The notes under the pieces were generated by a model. The model saw only the letters and a list, made by a program, of their open reading frames with translations, was not told the DNA's origin and did no database searches. Source: Spirochaetales bacterium (lineage in GTDB: Bacteria; Spirochaetota; Spirochaetia; DAHUYW01). From it: 64,000 nucleotides of DNA. The stretch lies in assembly GCA_027306915.1 (NCBI GenBank), contig DAHUYW010000021.1, forward strand, positions 1 to 64,000, given 5' to 3'. Within the stretch, counting starts at the first letter, position 1. Each line of letters opens with the position of its first letter. Positions 60,517 to 64,000 of the stretch are shown here, one piece after another. Made by a program: the position numbers and the translations under genes.

Positions 60517-62889
60517 ATGTACTTCAACAAGATCGATCATCCGGCGAATTTCGTTTTTGCCGTCTCGCGCAAGAACCCCTACCTCATCGAAAAGAGGAGC
60601 TTTGACTTCCGACCGCAGGATCTCGGGGAGGATGTGCATCGCCTCGCGGTGCGAAGCAGGATCTGGACGGGAAGCGGGAGCCATGCCCTGCTCGACCAGG
60701 CCGCATTTGGCGGAGCGAAATCCTCCACGCGGCTCACCGTGCAAGGGAGCGCCGAGATCGTCTTGGAGCGCCGGGGATCGGTGCTTTTCAGGAGCGCGCA
60801 GGAGCAGTCCTTCGGTATCTGCGGAACCCGATGGCTCTTCCAGTTTGCGCAGGCGCCCTCGATGCGCTTCTACGGCATGGGCGAAAAGAACAACGGCTTC
60901 GAGAAGAGCGGGTTGCGCACGCTATTCTGGAATACGGACGTCATGGGCGACTTCAGCCAGCGCGAAGCCTTCCATGGGGTGACCGATCCGATGTACGTCT
61001 CAATCCCCTATCTGCTAGTCAGGCTCGAAGGAGGCTGGCTGGGAATCCTCGTAGACAATCCCTTCCCCGTGTTCATGAGCACCGGCGCCAAGGAGCGCCT
61101 GGCGCAGGAGCACGAGGAGGCCGACCCACCGGAGCCGTTTTATCTCGGGTCGACCAACGGGAGCCCGGTGCTCTACTTCATCTATGGGGCAACCCCCGAC
61201 GCCGTCACGACCAAGCTTCAGAGGCTTTGCGGCACCACTCCGCTTCCGCCGCTGTGGGCGCTCGGCCACCACCAGTCGCGATGGGGGTACCGCTCCTACG
61301 AGGATCTCCTCGAGCTTGACCGGAAGGTCGCCGAGCACGCCATTCCGAACGATGGGCTGTGGCTCGATATCGATTACATGGACGGATACCGGATATTCAC
61401 CGTTGCGCAGGAAGGCTTTGCTGAGCCGGAGCGGATGCTCGCCGACCTTGCGGCCCGGGGGCGGCGGGTCGTCGCGATAATCGACCCCGGGGTGAAGCTC
61501 GACAAGAAGTATCCGGTCTATCGGGAAGGGAGCGCACGCGAGCTATTCTGCAAGACCTCGGAGAATCGCGATTACGTCGGAATGGTGTGGCCGGGCGCCA
61601 CGGTGTTTCCGGATTTTTCGCTCGACGAAACGCGAAGGTGGTGGGCCGAGCGCGTCAAGGATTTCGCCGCTTTAGGCTTTGCCGGGTTCTGGCTCGACAT
61701 GAACGATCCTTCAACCGGCACGGTCACGCTCGACGAGATGCGCTTCGGCCGGGGCAAGGAGGAGCACGATACCTATCATAACCAGTACGCCCTCGGCATG
61801 CAGACGGCAAGCCGCGAGGGGCTTCTTGCCGCCCGTCCCGACGAGCGCCCCTTTCTCTTAAGCCGCAGCGGGTTCATCTCCACCAGCCGCCACGCCGCAG
61901 TCTGGACCGGGGACAACGTCTCGAACCCGCATCATCTCGCAAGCTCCATCCCGCTTTCGCTGAACCTCACCCTCTCAGGCATCCCCTTTAACGGCTGCGA
62001 CGTCCCGGGCTTCGACGGCGACGCGGATGCCCAGCTCGCGGTTGCCTGGTACAAGAGCTGCTTTCTTTTTCCCTTCCTTCGCAACCACTGCATAAAGACC
62101 GGGCGCCGGCAGGAGCCGTGGGCCTACGACCGGCGGGTGACGAGAATCATCGGCCACTACATAGCGCTGCGCTACAAGATCCTGCCCTACCTCTACAACC
62201 TCTTCATCGAGCAGGAAGAGCTCGGGCGGCCCATCCTGCGCCCCCTTTTCTATGAGTTTCCGGAAGGGGAAGGCTTCGATAGAGTTGACGACGAGTTCAT
62301 GGTCGGACCCTCCATCCTGCAGGCACCGATCCTGAATCCCGGCCTCAACAATCGAAAGCTCCGCCTCCCGGACTGCCGCTGGTACAGCGTCTGGGATCGA
62401 CGCTGGCTCAAAGGAAGCCGTGAGGTGAGCGCGGTTCAATCGAACAAGACGACGCCCCTCTACATCCGCGAGGGCGCGATCGTTCCGATGCAATCCGGAA
62501 CAAGGACGACCAACGCGAATGATCTCTCGGAGGTCGAGGTCCACATCTTCGTGAGCGACCGCTACGAGGGGGTGGCAAGCTACACCTATAGCTTCGACGA
62601 CGGAGCAAGCTTTGCGTATCGCAGCGGCGCGCGCACATCGGTCCAGTTCACGGTCACCCGTGATAGGCGAAGCGTCATCGTCGACGCGCGGGTGCTCGAC
62701 GCGGGCTACGGCCCCTGCCGAGCGCGCTTTTTCGCCTACGACTACTTCGGCTCGGTGATCCTTCGCACCGGTGAGACCGACGAAGACATGACCGTCTTGT
62801 CCCTGAAGGCCGAGCCCTGGGTATTCGCGGGCACAAAGGTCGTTCCGCTTGCCACCGAGCAGGTTGTTCTTGGAGCGCCCGTGGTATAA
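60517..62889 (+). CDS. GH31 alpha-glycosidase
   Basis: The 790-residue enzyme has an N-terminal beta-sandwich (SMRFYGMGEKNNGFEKSG loop) and a GH31 barrel. The nucleophile Asp is in FWLDMNDPS (about 394) and the acid/base Asp in VWTGDN (about 466). Substrate motifs are LWLDIDYMDGYRIFT and RSGFISTSRHAAVWTGD. C-terminal beta domains complete it. GH31 enzymes include alpha-glucosidases, alpha-xylosidases and sulfoquinovosidases. GFWLDMNDPS fits alpha-glucosidase best, but specificity is inference. No signal peptide. AAAGGA precedes the ATG at 60517. Its stop codon TAA lies inside the -10 of the next gene. Confidence 0.92.
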   Translation: MYFNKIDHPANFVFAVSRKNPYLIEKRSFDFRPQDLGEDVHRLAVRSRIWTGSGSHALLDQAAFGGAKSSTRLTVQGSAEIVLERRGSVLFRSAQEQSFGICGTRWLFQFAQAPSMRFYGMGEKNNGFEKSGLRTLFWNTDVMGDFSQREAFHGVTDPMYVSIPYLLVRLEGGWLGILVDNPFPVFMSTGAKERLAQEHEEADPPEPFYLGSTNGSPVLYFIYGATPDAVTTKLQRLCGTTPLPPLWALGHHQSRWGYRSYEDLLELDRKVAEHAIPNDGLWLDIDYMDGYRIFTVAQEGFAEPERMLADLAARGRRVVAIIDPGVKLDKKYPVYREGSARELFCKTSENRDYVGMVWPGATVFPDFSLDETRRWWAERVKDFAALGFAGFWLDMNDPSTGTVTLDEMRFGRGKEEHDTYHNQYALGMQTASREGLLAARPDERPFLLSRSGFISTSRHAAVWTGDNVSNPHHLASSIPLSLNLTLSGIPFNGCDVPGFDGDADAQLAVAWYKSCFLFPFLRNHCIKTGRRQEPWAYDRRVTRIIGHYIALRYKILPYLYNLFIEQEELGRPILRPLFYEFPEGEGFDRVDDEFMVGPSILQAPILNPGLNNRKLRLPDCRWYSVWDRRWLKGSREVSAVQSNKTTPLYIREGAIVPMQSGTRTTNANDLSEVEVHIFVSDRYEGVASYTYSFDDGASFAYRSGARTSVQFTVTRDRRSVIVDARVLDAGYGPCRARFFAYDYFGSVILRTGETDEDMTVLSLKAEPWVFAGTKVVPLATEQVVLGAPVV

Positions 62890-62890
62890 T
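62864..62890 (+). promoter_or_regulatory. Extended -10 promoter of outer-membrane paralogue 3
   Basis: A perfect TATAAT (62885-62890) with an upstream TGG extension; the -35 is weak (TTGTTC at spacing 15). The GH31 stop codon sits within the -10. The start codon is about 43 bases downstream. Confidence 0.55.
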
Positions 62891-62932
62891 CTACGCTGTC
62901 GTTCACGACGGGTCGAAAAGGAGGCCTTCGGA

Positions 62933-63934
62933 ATGAAGAGGTGGAGTGCCCTCTTGTGCATGATCCTCGGCTGCGCCGCAGCCGCAGCGGCCCAGGACTT
63001 GAGGCCGATCGGGTCGGACCTTTCGACCCTGCTTCAGGGGGTAGGGCAGAGCGTCATCGAAAATCTTCAGCAATCGGTTCTCGCCGACAACGGCGTCGGG
63101 GCCGCCAGCCTTGGCAGCTCGCGCTTCTACGTGGGAATCACCTTGGGGGCTACCCTCTCCCACGGGCTCCTCGGCTTCGTGAACACTCCGAATGAGTTTC
63201 AGGTGCTCAACGTAAACGGGCTCATCACCAACAACCTGCCCGGATCGCTTTCGGGACTCTATACGACGGCTCAGACCTTCTTTCCCGATCCGAACCTCAA
63301 GCTTACCTTCGGACTGAGACCCGTCGCGGGGATCGAGGTGCTCGGGACCTTCTCGATCCTTCCCGACGCGCTTACGAACACGATAACCAAGGCAGCCAAG
63401 GTGAGCGGTACCACCCTGAACTCATTGAGCGCGGGGCTCCTCGTGCGCAAGGTTTTCATGGAGGATACCGGGCCGTTTCCCGCCGTTTCGCTCGGGGTAG
63501 GCTACACCTACGCGAACTTCAACGCCGGCTACTCGATAAACAATTTCTCCCAGGGCTTCGGAGGCGATACGCTCACCCTCGGCGGCAATCTGAAACTCGG
63601 CTGGACGCTCAACACGGCGGGCATCGAGCTGGACATCTCGAAGCGCCTTCTCGTCTTCGTTCCCTACCTCAAGATAATCCCTTGGTACCAGTGGGCGAGC
63701 TTCTCCGGGAGCATCGACAACTTCACCGCGGACCTATCCTCCGGGGGCACCCCGATCACCCCGACCTATGGAGCGGGCTCGCCCTCCGCTACCATCACCC
63801 AGAACGACATCGGTTTTCTCCTGGACGCGGGAGTCGAGGTAGCGTTGGGGGGATTCAGACTCGTTCCGAGCGGCTCCTACGATATCCTGACGAATACCTT
63901 CAGCGCGAACCTCTCGGCGCGCGGACAGTTCTAG
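62933..63934 (+). CDS. Predicted outer-membrane beta-barrel protein, paralogue 3
   Basis: A 333-residue protein. The signal peptide (MKRWSALLCMILGCAAAAAA, cleavage before QDL) precedes a barrel-like body of alternating strands, ending in SARGQF with a C-terminal Phe. It is more distant from the two copies at 17.7-19.9 kb but shares ELDISKRLLVFVPYLKI (compare VSKHIFVITPYAGFG), VSLGVGYTYANFNAGY, and the Gly-Ala-Arg-like ending. GGAGG precedes the ATG. It has its own strong promoter. Function unknown; surface or porin-like role inferred. Confidence 0.7.
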   Translation: MKRWSALLCMILGCAAAAAAQDLRPIGSDLSTLLQGVGQSVIENLQQSVLADNGVGAASLGSSRFYVGITLGATLSHGLLGFVNTPNEFQVLNVNGLITNNLPGSLSGLYTTAQTFFPDPNLKLTFGLRPVAGIEVLGTFSILPDALTNTITKAAKVSGTTLNSLSAGLLVRKVFMEDTGPFPAVSLGVGYTYANFNAGYSINNFSQGFGGDTLTLGGNLKLGWTLNTAGIELDISKRLLVFVPYLKIIPWYQWASFSGSIDNFTADLSSGGTPITPTYGAGSPSATITQNDIGFLLDAGVEVALGGFRLVPSGSYDILTNTFSANLSARGQF

Positions 63935-64000
63935 CGGCCGGCGGGGTGCGGGCCGGGCGCCGCCCCAGCGCGCGGCCGGCGCCAGATCGCCGGGCGGCAT

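Noticed and set aside
1..64000. tRNA, rRNA, CRISPR arrays, insertion sequences, integrases and phage genes.
   Set aside because: I looked for cloverleaf-like segments, regular short repeats, transposase motifs and terminal repeats in the gaps and found none; all gaps are under about 260 bases.

Overview
The window is GC-rich, densely coded chromosomal DNA from a Gram-negative, sugar-using heterotroph. The double membrane is inferred from signal-peptide beta-barrel proteins ending in Phe, a tripartite RND pump and a GDP-mannose enzyme. The three related outer-membrane-type proteins and the set of sugar enzymes are most compatible with a high-GC spirochaete, but that placement is tentative because the window has no rRNA or ribosomal protein gene. 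I see no tRNA, rRNA, transposon, phage, CRISPR array or integration site. No gap between genes exceeds about 250 bases.

Layout. 0.1-6.1 kb: a DUF4965/glutaminase-type secreted-family protein (-), a FrnE/DsbA oxidoreductase, AzlCD amino-acid exporter, SrkA kinase (-), a small protein and a methyltransferase. 6.2-16.4 kb: one long operon under a DeoR regulator, encoding a full lipoamide-linked 2-oxoacid/acyloin dehydrogenase complex (E2, E3, fused E1 alpha-beta), a PHP-domain protein, an aldolase-remnant/SDR fusion and a SorE-like ketose-phosphate reductase. This is the best candidate for an undescribed pathway. 16.5-24.8 kb: a PRPP-synthetase-like protein, two tandem outer-membrane paralogues (-), small membrane or unknown proteins, aroK-aroC (-), and a quinone-reductase-like gene divergent from an HxlR regulator. 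24.8-36.4 kb: a large protease/propeller/barrel fusion (-), an RND efflux pair, fumC, and a REC-PAS-GGDEF-EAL protein (-). 36.5-48.9 kb: lipoate ligase, dGTPase, a PfkB kinase plus mannitol-1-phosphate-dehydrogenase-like pair (-), a membrane-anchored PCMT-like protein with a membrane spermidine-synthase-like protein, a sulfite-oxidase fold enzyme, an MFS carrier and a conserved Cys-rich protein. 49-64 kb: araA-GH13-AcuI operon, a cytidylyltransferase, manC, nrdR, gamma carbonic anhydrase, fucI, an AI-2E-type permease, trpS, a GH31 glycosidase and a third outer-membrane paralogue.

How it fits together: fucose and arabinose isomerases, GH13 and GH31 glycosidases, a kinase/polyol-phosphate dehydrogenase pair and the DeoR operon describe a cell that takes apart oligosaccharides and polyols. 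LplA could supply lipoate to the E2 in the DeoR operon. Promoters resemble the sigma-70 type (TTGaCn, about 17 bases, TAnnnT). A striking number of genes have a -10 box ending only 6-8 bases before the start codon and no Shine-Dalgarno sequence, so leaderless mRNAs look common here. This pattern was used to choose several starts.
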